Assembly (NCBI GenBank): GCA_039182715.1
Contig: JBCDBY010000002.1
Coordinates: forward strand, 1-47,680
Origin: JBCDBY01 sp039182715
GTDB taxonomy: Bacteria > Planctomycetota > PLA2
Reading direction: 5' to 3'
DNA: 47,680 bases
A model generated the notes under the pieces. The model had not been told where the DNA came from. It saw only the letters and a list, made by a program, of their open reading frames with translations, and ran no database searches. Positions 1 through 8,325 of this stretch are shown here, piece after piece; position 1 is the first letter of the stretch, and each line of letters starts with the position of its first letter. Made by a program: the position numbers and the translations under genes.

Positions 1-593
1 GCCGCTTCCGCGAGGACCTCCTGGCGCGCATCAACCTCTGGACGTTCCGGCTGCCGGGGCTGGCCGAGCGGCGCGAGGACATCGAGCCGAACTTCGACTA
101 CGAGCTGGAACGGGCTGCCGCCCGAATCGGGCAGCGGGTCACGTGTAATCGCGCCGCCCGCGAGGCTTTTCTGCGATTCGCGGGATCGCCCGAAGCGAGC
201 TGGCGGTCGAACTTCCGCGATCTCAACGCCGCGGTCCTCCGCATGGCCACGCTCTGCGAAGGCGGGCGGATCGGCCGGGGGGACGTGGCCGAGGAGATCG
301 CCCGGCTGCAGGCGGGCTGGGGCGGGGCGCGGCCGGAAAGCGCGCCCGGAGCGCTGGTTTCCGAGGTGCTGGGGCGCGAAATTGATCAGTTCGAGGCGGT
401 TCAGCTCGAGGAGGTCATTCGGGTCTGCCGCGCCTCTTCCTCCCTGGCCGAGGCGGGCCGGCGGCTGTTTGCGGTCTCCCGCGCCCAGCGCAGCAGCCGC
501 AACGACTCCGACCGGCTGCGCAAGTACCTGCTCCGGTTCGGGCTCGATTGGCGAATGGTCACGAAGGAAGCGCGCGAAACGGCCGATACATAG
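1..593 (+). CDS. rtcR: RtcR, sigma-54-dependent activator (3' end only)
   Basis: The reading frame is open from base 3 at the left edge, so only the last ~196 residues are present. It begins with FREDLLARINLWTFRLPGL, a stretch typical of RtcR AAA+ domains, followed by ERREDIEP and a W-x-x-NFRDL segment. After the AAA+ domain comes a C-terminal region (SSLAEAGRRLF...SDRLRKYLLRFGLDW) that resembles the RtcR helix-turn-helix rather than the Fis-type helix of other sigma-54 activators. RtcR is known to control the RNA ligase RtcB and, in some bacteria, the cyclase RtcA. Neither gene lies downstream here, so they would have to be upstream or divergent, outside the window. The CARF-like sensor domain is off the edge. 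The family assignment is confident. Confidence 0.85.
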   Translation, partial: RFREDLLARINLWTFRLPGLAERREDIEPNFDYELERAAARIGQRVTCNRAAREAFLRFAGSPEASWRSNFRDLNAAVLRMATLCEGGRIGRGDVAEEIARLQAGWGGARPESAPGALVSEVLGREIDQFEAVQLEEVIRVCRASSSLAEAGRRLFAVSRAQRSSRNDSDRLRKYLLRFGLDWRMVTKEARETADT

Positions 594-772
594 GAGAGCG
601 CTGGTATGCTGCGGGCCGTGGAAATGGCTCAACTGCCGGTCGTGTGACACCGGTGCCAGGAATCGACCCTGCTGCTTCCATCGTGTTTTACGTGTTTCGT
701 TGTTCTGCCTGTCTTGTCCTTGCCGTCGATTGAAAAGGGTAGCCATGCGGAAGACTGAGAGGGATTCCCGCC
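594..772 (+). promoter_or_regulatory. Leader region upstream of the RRM gene
   Basis: These 179 bases between rtcR and the RRM gene contain no convincing coding frame. The segment is richer in T and pyrimidine than its surroundings, especially around 685-730. It ends in a GAGAGGG Shine-Dalgarno-like run (about 757-763) ten bases before the ATG at 773. A long pyrimidine-rich leader would suit an RNA-binding protein that regulates its own messenger, but that is inference. I looked for a GG-N10-GC sigma-54 promoter for a possible RtcR target and found none. Confidence 0.35.
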
Positions 773-1081
773 ATGGGAACTAGGCTGTTTGTCGGTAACC
801 TGAATTTCGTTACGACGGAGATGGATCTGCGCTCGCACTTCGAGCAGGCAGGATTCACGGTGAACCAGGTCACGATCGTGACCGATCGCGAGACCGGCCG
901 CCCGCGCGGCTTCGGTTTCGTGGAAGTGGAGAGCAACGACTCGGCGCGTAGCGCCATCGACTCGCTCGACGGGCAGGAGCTCGACGGGCGTCCGCTTCGC
1001 ATCAACGAGGCGCGCGAGCGCGAACGTGGTGGGGGCGGAAACCGCGGTGGTGGTGGCGGCGGACGTCGCCGCGACTACTAG
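773..1081 (+). CDS. Glycine-rich RRM RNA-binding protein
   Basis: This 102-residue protein is a single RNA-recognition motif with a short RGG tail. RNP2 reads LFVGNL (residues 5-10) and RNP1 reads RGFGFVEV (45-52), both with the aromatic residues that stack on RNA bases. The tail from about residue 83 is Arg/Gly-rich and ends in RRRDY. Bacterial proteins of this shape occur in cyanobacteria, planctomycetes and others, where several are cold-inducible; they bind single-stranded RNA in the cytoplasm. The ATG is preceded by GAGAGGG with workable spacing. The gene is followed by a strong hairpin, so it is probably transcribed alone. The family is certain but the RNA target is unknown. Confidence 0.93.
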   Translation: MGTRLFVGNLNFVTTEMDLRSHFEQAGFTVNQVTIVTDRETGRPRGFGFVEVESNDSARSAIDSLDGQELDGRPLRINEARERERGGGGNRGGGGGGRRRDY

Positions 1082-1103
1082 GAACCGATTTCGATTGCAA
1101 CGA

Positions 1104-1131
1104 GTGCGGTCCCGTTTCGGCGGGACCGCAC
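1104..1131 (+). terminator. Hairpin terminator after the RRM gene
   Basis: A perfect 11-bp stem (GTGCGGTCCCG pairing with CGGGACCGCAC) closes a six-base loop, TTTCGG. It lies 23 bases after the RRM stop codon and 45 bases before the desaturase start. There is no long T run, only mixed CTCCTTC, so termination efficiency is uncertain. Confidence 0.6.
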
Positions 1132-1176
1132 GACTCCTTCGCGACGATCGGACGATCGATCGCGGGAGGGACATTC

Positions 1177-2112
1177 TTGTCTCAGCGAAAACTCAACTGG
1201 CTGAACACCAGCTTCCTCGCGTTCTCGCACCTGTTGGCGTTGAGCGCGATTCTCTACATGGTCTTCGTCCACTTCTCATGGTGGTCGCTGGGCCTCGCAC
1301 TCTTCTGGGGCGTCTGTTGCGGGCTCGCCGTGACGGGCGGCTATCACCGGCTCTTCGCGCATCCGACCTATCGGGCGGCGTGGCCGGTCAAGCTCTTCTA
1401 CCTGCTGTTCGGCGCCGCGTCGGTGCAGAACTCGGCGCTCAAGTGGTCGGCTGATCACCGCGAGCACCACGCCGAGACCGATCACGAGTCGGATCCGTAC
1501 AACGCGCAGAAGGGTTTCTGGTGGTCGCATATCGGCTGGGTGCTCTACGAGAGCAACGAGCACGATCTCGGCATGAGCCGCGTCAAGGACCTGCTGGCCG
1601 ACAAGATGGTCGTGTTCCAGGACCGGCACTACGTGGCGCTCGCCATCCTGATGGCCGGCGTCGTGCCGCTTGCGCTCGGCTTCCTCTGGGGCGACCCGAT
1701 CGGCGCGCTGCTGTGCGCCGGATTTCTGCGGCTCGTGGTGCAGTGGCATGCGACGTTCTGCGTGAACTCGCTTGCGCACCAGATGGGCTCGCAGCCCTAC
1801 TCGACTTCGACCTCGGCGCGCGACAGCTGGGTCACCGCGCTGGTCACGTTCGGCGAGGGGTATCACAACTACCACCACCGCTTCCAGGGCGACTATCGCA
1901 ACGGCGTGCGCTGGTACCACTTCGACCCGACCAAGTGGTTCGTCTGGTCCCTCTCGAAGATCGGGCTCACATGGGATCTCCGCAAAATCTCCTGGTCCGC
2001 GATCGATCGTGCTCGCGCCGCGACCAAGGAAGAGAAGAAGCAGGGCATCAATCGCCTCGAGATCGATCTCGCCAAGCGCGCCGAAGCGCAGCGCAAGCAG
2101 TCGTCCTCGTAG
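1177..2112 (+). CDS. Acyl-CoA/acyl-lipid delta-9-type fatty acid desaturase
   Basis: This is a 311-residue integral membrane di-iron desaturase. All three histidine boxes are present: HRLFAH (57-62), HREHH (94-98) and HNYHH near residue 230. Hydrophobic segments flank them as in stearoyl-CoA desaturases. It introduces a cis double bond into acyl chains using O2 and an electron donor, which adjusts membrane fluidity. The start is TTG at 1177, chosen because GGAGGG (1165-1170) sits six bases upstream and the N-terminus MSQRKLNWLNTSF leads directly into the first membrane segment. The C-terminus is a charged helix rich in Lys, Glu and Arg. The next coding frame begins at or before the stop. Substrate and regiochemistry are inferred from the family. 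Confidence 0.93.
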   Translation: MSQRKLNWLNTSFLAFSHLLALSAILYMVFVHFSWWSLGLALFWGVCCGLAVTGGYHRLFAHPTYRAAWPVKLFYLLFGAASVQNSALKWSADHREHHAETDHESDPYNAQKGFWWSHIGWVLYESNEHDLGMSRVKDLLADKMVVFQDRHYVALAILMAGVVPLALGFLWGDPIGALLCAGFLRLVVQWHATFCVNSLAHQMGSQPYSTSTSARDSWVTALVTFGEGYHNYHHRFQGDYRNGVRWYHFDPTKWFVWSLSKIGLTWDLRKISWSAIDRARAATKEEKKQGINRLEIDLAKRAEAQRKQSSS

Positions 2113-2225
2113 CGCTTCTTTTCGCTTCGCCGGTTCTCGTTTCGCCGGCTGCCGCGGCCGAATGGCCGTTCGGCCGCGGCGACGGATTTCGTCGGCTCGA
2201 CCGATACAACCTCGGCCTGCTCGGC

Positions 2226-3614
2226 GTGAAGGCGGCGGCGAGCAGCGCGCCGCTTCCGTCGAACGAACCGCCGCGCCAGGGCGGACGGCGATCGGGCGGT
2301 CGCGCGCCGGCGGGCGCGGACGACGGCCCGACGCAGTTGCGCATCGACCTGCTTTACCCGGAAGGCCCGGCCGCGAAGGCGGGGCTCGTCGTCGGCGACT
2401 GGATCGTCGGCGTCGGGAGCCGCAAGTTCAAGGAAGGGTCGCTTGCGCCGCTGGCCAAGGCGCTCGTGAGGGCGGAGTCCTCGAAGGGCGTCGTCACGCT
2501 GCTCGTGCAGCGCGGCGGGAAGGGCAAGGCGGAAAAGGTCGACGTGACGATTCCCGTCGGCGGCGCCGCGGCGAAGAAGCCGCTGGCCGGGCCGGGGCGT
2601 GCCGCGCTCTGGAAGCAGTCGCTGACGTGGCTGGCGCAGCGCCAGCAGGAGGACGGCGGCTTCGTCGAAACGCTCTCCGGCAAGAACGGCGCCGTGATTC
2701 AGGCTGCGATGGCGGGCCTCGCGTGGCTCGGGGGCGGCAGCGATCTGAAGAACGGCGCCCACAAGGACAACGTGCGTCGCGCGGCGGACTTCGTCATCGC
2801 GAACGTGTCGCAGCTGGGCGCGATGGGCGGGGGGCGGCCGGGCGGTGCCAACTGGAACCAGGCCAACTGGGGCTACGCGCACGCCGCGATGTTCCTCGGT
2901 GAGCTGCACGCGCGTACGCCGGACGAAGGCGTGCGGGCGTCCCTGCACTTCTGCGCGAAGCGGCTCGTGGAAACGCAGGAGACGTCGGGCGGCTGGGCGC
3001 ACGGACCCGGCGGCAAGAACGCGCTCAACTACCTCGAACTGAACATCGTCACCGGCCTCGCCCTTTGCGGCCTCGGTGCCGCGCAGCAGAGCGGCTTCGA
3101 GGTGCCGGAGTCGACGATCGAGAAGGCGGAGGCGTACCTCATCGCGAGCGGTGGCGGCGACGGCGGCATCGGTTACTCGACGAGCCCCGGCCAGAAGGGC
3201 TCGGGCAACATCGGGCGCACCGCCGCCGCGTGGATCGGCTACCTCGCGCTCGGCAAGCGCAAGAGCGCGTGGGCGAAGAAGATGGCCGGCTACGTGAAGC
3301 GCAACGCCGACGAGGTGATGGGCGGGCACGCCAGCCTCATGCAGCACATCCTGCTCGCCGGCGTCGCCGCGCAGGCGCACGGCAAGGGCACCGCGAAGAC
3401 CTACTGGAAGACGATGGAGCGCGACCTCGTCCTGGCGCGCGCGCCGGACGGCTCCTTCCAGCCGCGCCCGTGGCACGAGAGCCTGTCGATGGGCAGCAAC
3501 TCCGACGTGACGTTCGGCGAAGTCTGGACCACCGCCGCCTGGACCATGGTCCTCGTCGCCACGCCGTCCAAGGAAGGCGCCGTCGGCTACCCCGCCCTCA
3601 CCGCCACCCGCTGA
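2226..3614 (+). CDS. PDZ domain plus alpha/alpha-toroid (prenyltransferase/terpene-cyclase-like) secreted protein
   Basis: Read from the GTG at 2226, the protein has 462 residues. A PDZ-like domain comes first (LRIDLLYPEGPAAKAGL, VVGDWIVGVG). Helical repeats of the six-hairpin/toroid type follow, with repeated W-L-x-x-Q-Q-E-D-G-G-F and GGWAHGPGG-like turns. The arrangement resembles DUF6288-type planctomycete proteins, and no catalytic function can be claimed. The frame continues upstream through a convincing signal peptide (AVVLVALLFASPVLVS, PAAAAEW) to about base 2080, inside the desaturase gene, but I find no ATG, GTG or TTG there. The true start is therefore unclear, and 2226 is only the first canonical start. 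A second toroid protein lies at 44618. Confidence 0.7.
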   Translation: MKAAASSAPLPSNEPPRQGGRRSGGRAPAGADDGPTQLRIDLLYPEGPAAKAGLVVGDWIVGVGSRKFKEGSLAPLAKALVRAESSKGVVTLLVQRGGKGKAEKVDVTIPVGGAAAKKPLAGPGRAALWKQSLTWLAQRQQEDGGFVETLSGKNGAVIQAAMAGLAWLGGGSDLKNGAHKDNVRRAADFVIANVSQLGAMGGGRPGGANWNQANWGYAHAAMFLGELHARTPDEGVRASLHFCAKRLVETQETSGGWAHGPGGKNALNYLELNIVTGLALCGLGAAQQSGFEVPESTIEKAEAYLIASGGGDGGIGYSTSPGQKGSGNIGRTAAAWIGYLALGKRKSAWAKKMAGYVKRNADEVMGGHASLMQHILLAGVAAQAHGKGTAKTYWKTMERDLVLARAPDGSFQPRPWHESLSMGSNSDVTFGEVWTTAAWTMVLVATPSKEGAVGYPALTATR

Positions 3615-3684
3615 CCCCCTTCGGATGCACCTCTTCCATCAGGGATGGGGCGTAAACCCCTAACGGACAATGGTTTGCGAGCGG

Positions 3685-3712
3685 CGAGGTGCGGAATGAA
3701 CTCCGCACCTCG
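3685..3712. terminator. Bidirectional hairpin between convergent genes
   Basis: A perfect 11-bp stem, CGAGGTGCGGA with TCCGCACCTCG, has a six-base loop, ATGAAC. It sits in the 108-base gap between the PDZ/toroid stop at 3614 and the minus-strand cytochrome c stop at 3723, the position expected for a shared terminator. No T tract is seen on either side. Confidence 0.55.
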
Positions 3713-3722
3713 AGCCTCGTCG

Positions 3723-4799
3723 CTAGCGGCGGCGGCGGTTGTTCTGGTTGTTGCCGGCCGGCTTCGGCTCCGGCATCCGGCGCTCGAAGTGCACGCGCAC
3801 GGCGCGACGCATGGTCGTCAGCCGCTTCACGCCCGCGCTGGTCACGTTGGTGTCCCAGGCGAACACCTCGGCCAACGCCGGGAGCGTCACGAGCGTGTCG
3901 AGCCCCGCGTCGCTGACGTCGGTGCCGTAGAGGTTGATGCGTCGCAGCTGCGGCTGCTTGCCCTGGCCGAGCGCGCGCAGGCCCTTGTCGGTGATCTCGG
4001 TGCGCGGCAGGTCGAGTCGCACGAGGTTCGGCATCTTCACCACTTCCGCCATGACGGCGTCGGTGATCGACGTGCGCCCGAGCGACAGGATGGCGATGTG
4101 CTTGCGTAGCGGCGCCAGCGCCGCGACCGTCTTGTCGTCGATCGAGCCCGGGTTGTCCACGAACTCGACGCGCAGCAGCTTGCCGTTCGGCAGCACCGGC
4201 GCGATGCGCGCGCCCGCTTCCTGCGCCTGCTTGAGCGCGCCGCCCGGTGCCTTCGATGCCTTCGCGTCGAGCACCTGGTAGATGCGCAGGCGACCGCGCG
4301 TCTTCGAGGCGTCGACCTTCGTCGTCTTGATCGCGTGCTTCGCCTCGCCGCCCTTGCCGGTCCAGCCGCCGAAGTGCGCGCCCTCCTTGATCCAGGTGCG
4401 CAGCAGCGTCACCTGCGCCTTGGGCAGCACGTCGCCGGACGGGGGCATGACGTCGTCGTGGTCCTCCGGGAGCACGCAGCGCGTATAGAGCGGGCTGCGA
4501 TCGGGACGCCCCGGCACGATCGACGGGCCGGACACGCCGCCCGCGAGGAGGAAGGACTTCGAGTCGACGCGCAGGCGGCCCTTGGGCTTGCGCTTCGCGT
4601 CGGAGTGACACTCGAAGCAGCGGTCCTGCAGGATGGGCAGGATATCGGTCTTGAAGTCGACGGTGCCCTTGGGCGACCTGTCGTCACCCATTCCCATCTC
4701 GTCGCCCATATCCCCGCCCATGTCCCCGCCCATCTCCTCGCCGTCTTCGGCGAAGAGCGCGAGGCTGAACAGCAGGACCGCAAAGAGCGCGTAGCGCAC
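3723..4799 (-). CDS. Planctomycete-type cytochrome c (PSCyt1) protein with leucine-rich-like repeats
   Basis: This is a 358-residue exported protein. A signal peptide (MRYALFAVLLFSLALFA) is followed by an odd Met/Gly/Asp/Glu-rich stretch (about residues 22-40). A haem-binding CFECH follows (61-65) in the context DFKTDILPILQDRC, the hallmark of the planctomycete cytochrome c domain; the distal part reads LPEDHDDVMPPSG. From about residue 200, leucine-rich-like repeats run to the end (ITDAVMAEVVKMPNLVRLDL and two further units), before a basic Asn/Arg tail. The GTG start overlaps the DUF1501 stop by one base (TAGTG), so it is the last gene of a three-gene operon. The family occurs with DUF1501 and DUF1549/1553 proteins, and its function is not established. 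Confidence 0.88.
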   Translation of the reverse strand: MRYALFAVLLFSLALFAEDGEEMGGDMGGDMGDEMGMGDDRSPKGTVDFKTDILPILQDRCFECHSDAKRKPKGRLRVDSKSFLLAGGVSGPSIVPGRPDRSPLYTRCVLPEDHDDVMPPSGDVLPKAQVTLLRTWIKEGAHFGGWTGKGGEAKHAIKTTKVDASKTRGRLRIYQVLDAKASKAPGGALKQAQEAGARIAPVLPNGKLLRVEFVDNPGSIDDKTVAALAPLRKHIAILSLGRTSITDAVMAEVVKMPNLVRLDLPRTEITDKGLRALGQGKQPQLRRINLYGTDVSDAGLDTLVTLPALAEVFAWDTNVTSAGVKRLTTMRRAVRVHFERRMPEPKPAGNNQNNRRRR

Positions 4800-6103
4800 T
4801 AGAAGAGCGCCTTTACCGGCTTGCCGTTGTGCGCCACGGTGAACGGGCGTCCGGACGGCGAGTAGAGCTTGAATTCGAGCGGCAGGCCCAGCGCGTACGC
4901 GATCGTCGCGTTGAAGTCCTCGACGCGGACGAGGTTCTCGATGACCTTGCGGCCCTCCTCGTCGGTCTTGCCGTACTTCTGGCCGCCCTGGATGCCGCCG
5001 CCCGCCATGAGCGCGCTGAACGCCTGCGGGTAGTGGTCGCGACCGTTGGCGCGGTCCTGGTTGATGTCCGGCGTGCGGCCGAATTCGGTCGTCAGCACGA
5101 CCAGCGTCTCGTCCAGCATGCCGCGCGCCTCGAGGTCGCCCAGCAGCGCGCTGAGCGCGCGGTCGACCGGCGGGCAGAGCTCGTCCATGCGCTCGAAGTT
5201 CTCGGAGTGCGTGTCCCAGCCGCCGTGTACGACCTCGACGAAGCGCACGCCGCGCTCCACCAGCCGGCGGGCGAGCAACACGCCCTGGCCGAAGCGGTCG
5301 GTGCCGTAGGCGTTGCGGACGTCCTCGCTCTCCTTGGTCACGTCGAACGCCTCGAGGTCCTTCGAGTCCATGAGGCGGATCGCCTCCTCGAAGACCTTCG
5401 CGTAGTCCTGGACCGCGCGCGCGTCGTACTTCTCGCGGAACGCCTTGTTCATCCGCTCCAGCTTGTGGATGCGGTGCTCGAAGCGCTCCTCGCTCACGTG
5501 CTGCACGCGCGCCGAGTTGGTCAGTCCGGCGGTCGGGTCGCCGATCGGCAGCGGCGTGAGCGACGCGTCGAAGAAGCCGTTCGTCGCCATCTCGCCGCCG
5601 CCGCCCACGATTACGTGGCCCGGCAGCGTGCCGTTCACGCGCCCGCGCATCTTCTCCAGCCAGGCGCCCATGCTCGGGTGCTTGATCGTCCCGCGCAGCT
5701 GGTAGCCGGTGTGCATGAAGTATCGGCCCTGCGCATGCGCGCCCTGGTTCGAGTTCATCGAGTTGATGACCGCGACCTTGTCCATGTGCTTGGCGAGCAG
5801 CGGGAAGTACTGCGAGATGCGCACGCCGTCGGCGCTGGTGTTCAGCGCCTCGACGGGGCCCTGCGTGGACGCGCCCGGCTTCACGTCGAACGTGTCGAGG
5901 TGCGTCATGCCGCCGGCCATGTAGAGGTAGATGACGTTGCGCGCGGTCGCCGCCTCGCGGGGGATCGCCACCGACTCGCCGGCCTTCGCGAGGCTGGTCA
6001 TGAGCGGGGCGGTGGAGAGGCCGAGCAGGCCCTTGGCGGCGCCGCCGACGAACTGGCGGCGGGTCGGGTTGTCGAACCGGTCGAAGTATCGCTTGAGTCG
6101 CAT
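4799..6103 (-). CDS. DUF1501 protein, Tat-exported
   Basis: This 434-residue protein starts with a twin-arginine signal (NPTRRQFVGGAAKGLLG, RR at 15-16), so it is probably exported folded. The mature part has the sulfatase/alkaline-phosphatase-like DUF1501 signature: a YLYMAGGMTHLDTFD segment, HPSMGAWLEK, and near the C-terminus VVLTTEFGRTP followed by GRDHYPQAFSALMAGGG. The start is ATG 6103. An in-frame upstream extension exists only as the antisense of other coding. It lies ten bases downstream of the DUF1549/1553 gene and overlaps the cytochrome gene by one base. Such trios are very common in planctomycetes and are suspected to act on polysaccharides in the periplasm, but no reaction has been assigned. 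The family call is certain. Confidence 0.92.
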   Translation of the reverse strand: MRLKRYFDRFDNPTRRQFVGGAAKGLLGLSTAPLMTSLAKAGESVAIPREAATARNVIYLYMAGGMTHLDTFDVKPGASTQGPVEALNTSADGVRISQYFPLLAKHMDKVAVINSMNSNQGAHAQGRYFMHTGYQLRGTIKHPSMGAWLEKMRGRVNGTLPGHVIVGGGGEMATNGFFDASLTPLPIGDPTAGLTNSARVQHVSEERFEHRIHKLERMNKAFREKYDARAVQDYAKVFEEAIRLMDSKDLEAFDVTKESEDVRNAYGTDRFGQGVLLARRLVERGVRFVEVVHGGWDTHSENFERMDELCPPVDRALSALLGDLEARGMLDETLVVLTTEFGRTPDINQDRANGRDHYPQAFSALMAGGGIQGGQKYGKTDEEGRKVIENLVRVEDFNATIAYALGLPLEFKLYSPSGRPFTVAHNGKPVKALF

Positions 6104-6113
6104 GGTGCTGCCC

Positions 6114-8213
6114 CTACTGGATGAAGAGGAATTCGTGGGTGTTGACGAGCGTCCAGACGAGATCCTGGGTGGCGCGCTCGCCGCCCTTGGCGATGTCGCG
6201 CTCCCACATGCGGCGCTCTTCCGAGGTCGGCTTGCGGCCGAGCACGCCGAGGAAGGCGGCATCGATCTTGCCCTTGTTGCCGCGCGCCTCCTGGATGTCG
6301 CGCATGACCTCGGCGGAGCGGTTGGTCAGCACGCGCTGCTCGAGGAAGGCGTTGAGCAGGGCGAGGATCTGCGGGACGGTCGGGTCGCTGTGGCCCTCCT
6401 GGATGAGCTCGCGCGGCGACTGGCCGAGTTCGCGCAGCAGGTGGCCGTTGGGCGCCGGCGACGGCAGGTCGCTGGCGCGCTGCAGGTCGCGCACGGCGCG
6501 GCCGGCGCGGCGTCCGCGGTTCTCGCCCGGGATCGGCAGGCCGCGCTCCTCGAGCTCCGCCTTGATCTCGTCCATGCGCTTCGTGTTCTTGCGGCGCTCG
6601 GCGAGGCGGTAGTCGCGGTAGAGCTTCTGCATCTGCTTCTGCGCCTGGCGTCGCTTCGCCTGCTGTTCCTGCCGCTTCTCGCGCTGGCGCTTCTGGAACG
6701 CCGCGCGGTCGGTGTAGCGCAGGACGAAGTCGGCCGTCTCGGCCATGATCTCCTCGTCGCTGGCGTCGAGCAGCTTGTCGAATCGGCTGTAGATCGCCTC
6801 CGTCCGCGGGTTGAGCGGCGGGAGCAGGCGGCCGTCGAGGTTGGGCACGACGAGCGTCAGCAGCGAGTCCCAGGCCTGCTCCGCGCTCATGCGGCGCAGC
6901 GCGGGGCCGCGCAGGTCGGCGACCTCGGCCTCGCCCGTCGACGGGCTGATCGCCTCGCGGCGCCACATCTTGGTGTAGAGCAGGATGCGCTGGAACTCGC
7001 GCAGGTCGTAGTCGAGCTCGACGACCAGGGCGGTCAGGTGGTCGAGAAGCTCCTTCGAGCTGTGCGTCGAGTCGTCCTTGAAGTCGTCTTCCGGCTCGAC
7101 GATCGCGCGGCCCATGAGCTTCTTCCAGACGCGGTTGGCGATCGTCCGGGCGAAGGCGTCGTTGCGCGGCGAGGTCATCCAGTCGGCGAAGAGCTTGCGG
7201 GAATCGACCTCGGGCAGGCGCGGCGCGCGGTTGCGCCGGCGGTTGTTGTTGTTGCGGGAGGACTGGCGCGCACGATCCGGAATGTGGACGTCCACGAAGA
7301 CCGGCGGGTCGAAGAGCGGCGATGCCTCGAGGAGATCGTGCGGCTTGTGGTCGTCGTACTGGTAGTCCTGCGGCAGCTGCGAGGCGCCGGTGCCGTTGCC
7401 GTAGATGCCGATGAAGGTCGGTTGCAGGATGCGGAAGACCGCGCGCTGGCCGTTGCGACCCCAGCGCTTGCGCGCCTCCTGCACCAGGCGCTGCATGCGC
7501 GGATCGCCACGCGGCGACTTCTGGTACTGGATGCCGCCGGTGAAGGCGACCATCTCGAAGTACTGCTTCTGCGTCCACTTGTCGAACGGGTGGTTGTGGC
7601 ACTGGGCGCACTCCACGCGCGATCCGAGGAAAACCCGGATCGTGTTCGACATGTTGTCTTCCTGCATGTTGCGGTCGCGCATGAAGTAGCCGGTGGCGCC
7701 GTTGTCGCGGGCGTGCACCGGGCCGCTCGCCGTCAGCAGCTCGCGGACCATCGTGTCGTACGCCTTGTTGTCCGCGATCGACTGCTTGAGCCAGTGCATG
7801 TAGGGCTCGCCCGACGTGCGCTGCGCCAGCCGCGTGCGCGTGCGCAGCAGGTCGGCCCACCAGTTGAACTGGTGGCTCTCGTAGCCCTTGCTGGCGAGCA
7901 GCTCGTCGACGAGGTCGTAGCTCTTGTCGGTCGAACTCTTGCGCTTGTAGGCGCGCATCTCGATGGCGTTCGGGATCCGTCCCGCAACACCGAGATAGGT
8001 GCGCCGCGCGTAGGTCGCCTCGTCGGCCAGCCCCGCCGGCTTCAGCCCGGCGGCGCGCAGCTCCTTGTCGACGATGGCGTCGATGCGCGCGGCCATGCGC
8101 TTGGCGGCGCCCTGTCTGAGGCCGGTCTGGTCCGCCGTGGCGGGCTCACTCGGCCAGATCAGGTAGGTGAAGAGGAGCGCGGGAAGCGCTCCGACGATCA
8201 GTCTGCATCCCAT
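6114..8213 (-). CDS. DUF1549/DUF1553 protein
   Basis: The 699-residue protein begins with a signal peptide or anchor (MGCRLIVGALPALLFTYLIW). The DUF1549 part (about residues 40-230) includes NWWADLLRTRTRL and a CAQCHNHPFDKW segment whose CxxCH could bind haem or metal. The DUF1553 part (about 320-690) includes NRVWKKLMGRAIVEP and ends in VWTLVNTHEFLFIQ. Between them is a highly charged Gln/Arg/Lys/Glu segment (about residues 495-555) that should form a coiled coil. It is the first gene of the operon with DUF1501 and the cytochrome c protein. The start could also be ATG 8225, giving four more residues. Confidence 0.9.
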   Translation of the reverse strand: MGCRLIVGALPALLFTYLIWPSEPATADQTGLRQGAAKRMAARIDAIVDKELRAAGLKPAGLADEATYARRTYLGVAGRIPNAIEMRAYKRKSSTDKSYDLVDELLASKGYESHQFNWWADLLRTRTRLAQRTSGEPYMHWLKQSIADNKAYDTMVRELLTASGPVHARDNGATGYFMRDRNMQEDNMSNTIRVFLGSRVECAQCHNHPFDKWTQKQYFEMVAFTGGIQYQKSPRGDPRMQRLVQEARKRWGRNGQRAVFRILQPTFIGIYGNGTGASQLPQDYQYDDHKPHDLLEASPLFDPPVFVDVHIPDRARQSSRNNNNRRRNRAPRLPEVDSRKLFADWMTSPRNDAFARTIANRVWKKLMGRAIVEPEDDFKDDSTHSSKELLDHLTALVVELDYDLREFQRILLYTKMWRREAISPSTGEAEVADLRGPALRRMSAEQAWDSLLTLVVPNLDGRLLPPLNPRTEAIYSRFDKLLDASDEEIMAETADFVLRYTDRAAFQKRQREKRQEQQAKRRQAQKQMQKLYRDYRLAERRKNTKRMDEIKAELEERGLPIPGENRGRRAGRAVRDLQRASDLPSPAPNGHLLRELGQSPRELIQEGHSDPTVPQILALLNAFLEQRVLTNRSAEVMRDIQEARGNKGKIDAAFLGVLGRKPTSEERRMWERDIAKGGERATQDLVWTLVNTHEFLFIQ

Positions 8214-8325
8214 GGCTTGTTCCATTCTCGGCGCCGCCCCGGGGTGGGACAACCGCTTCCTCTCTCGAAACCCCGGTTCCGGGGCGAGGTTTCGCTACTC
8301 TGTCGCGACCGCCCCGGAAAGACCC

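Noticed and set aside
594..772. RtcR-responsive sigma-54 promoter or a tRNA-like gene in the leader of the RRM gene
   Set aside because: No GG-N10-GC spacing was found, and no cloverleaf or T-arm sequence could be made.
1893..3476. Long minus-strand open frame opposite the desaturase and PDZ/toroid genes
   Set aside because: It is Arg/Ala/Leu-rich, has no domain, and mirrors high-GC third positions of the real plus-strand genes; it is a shadow.
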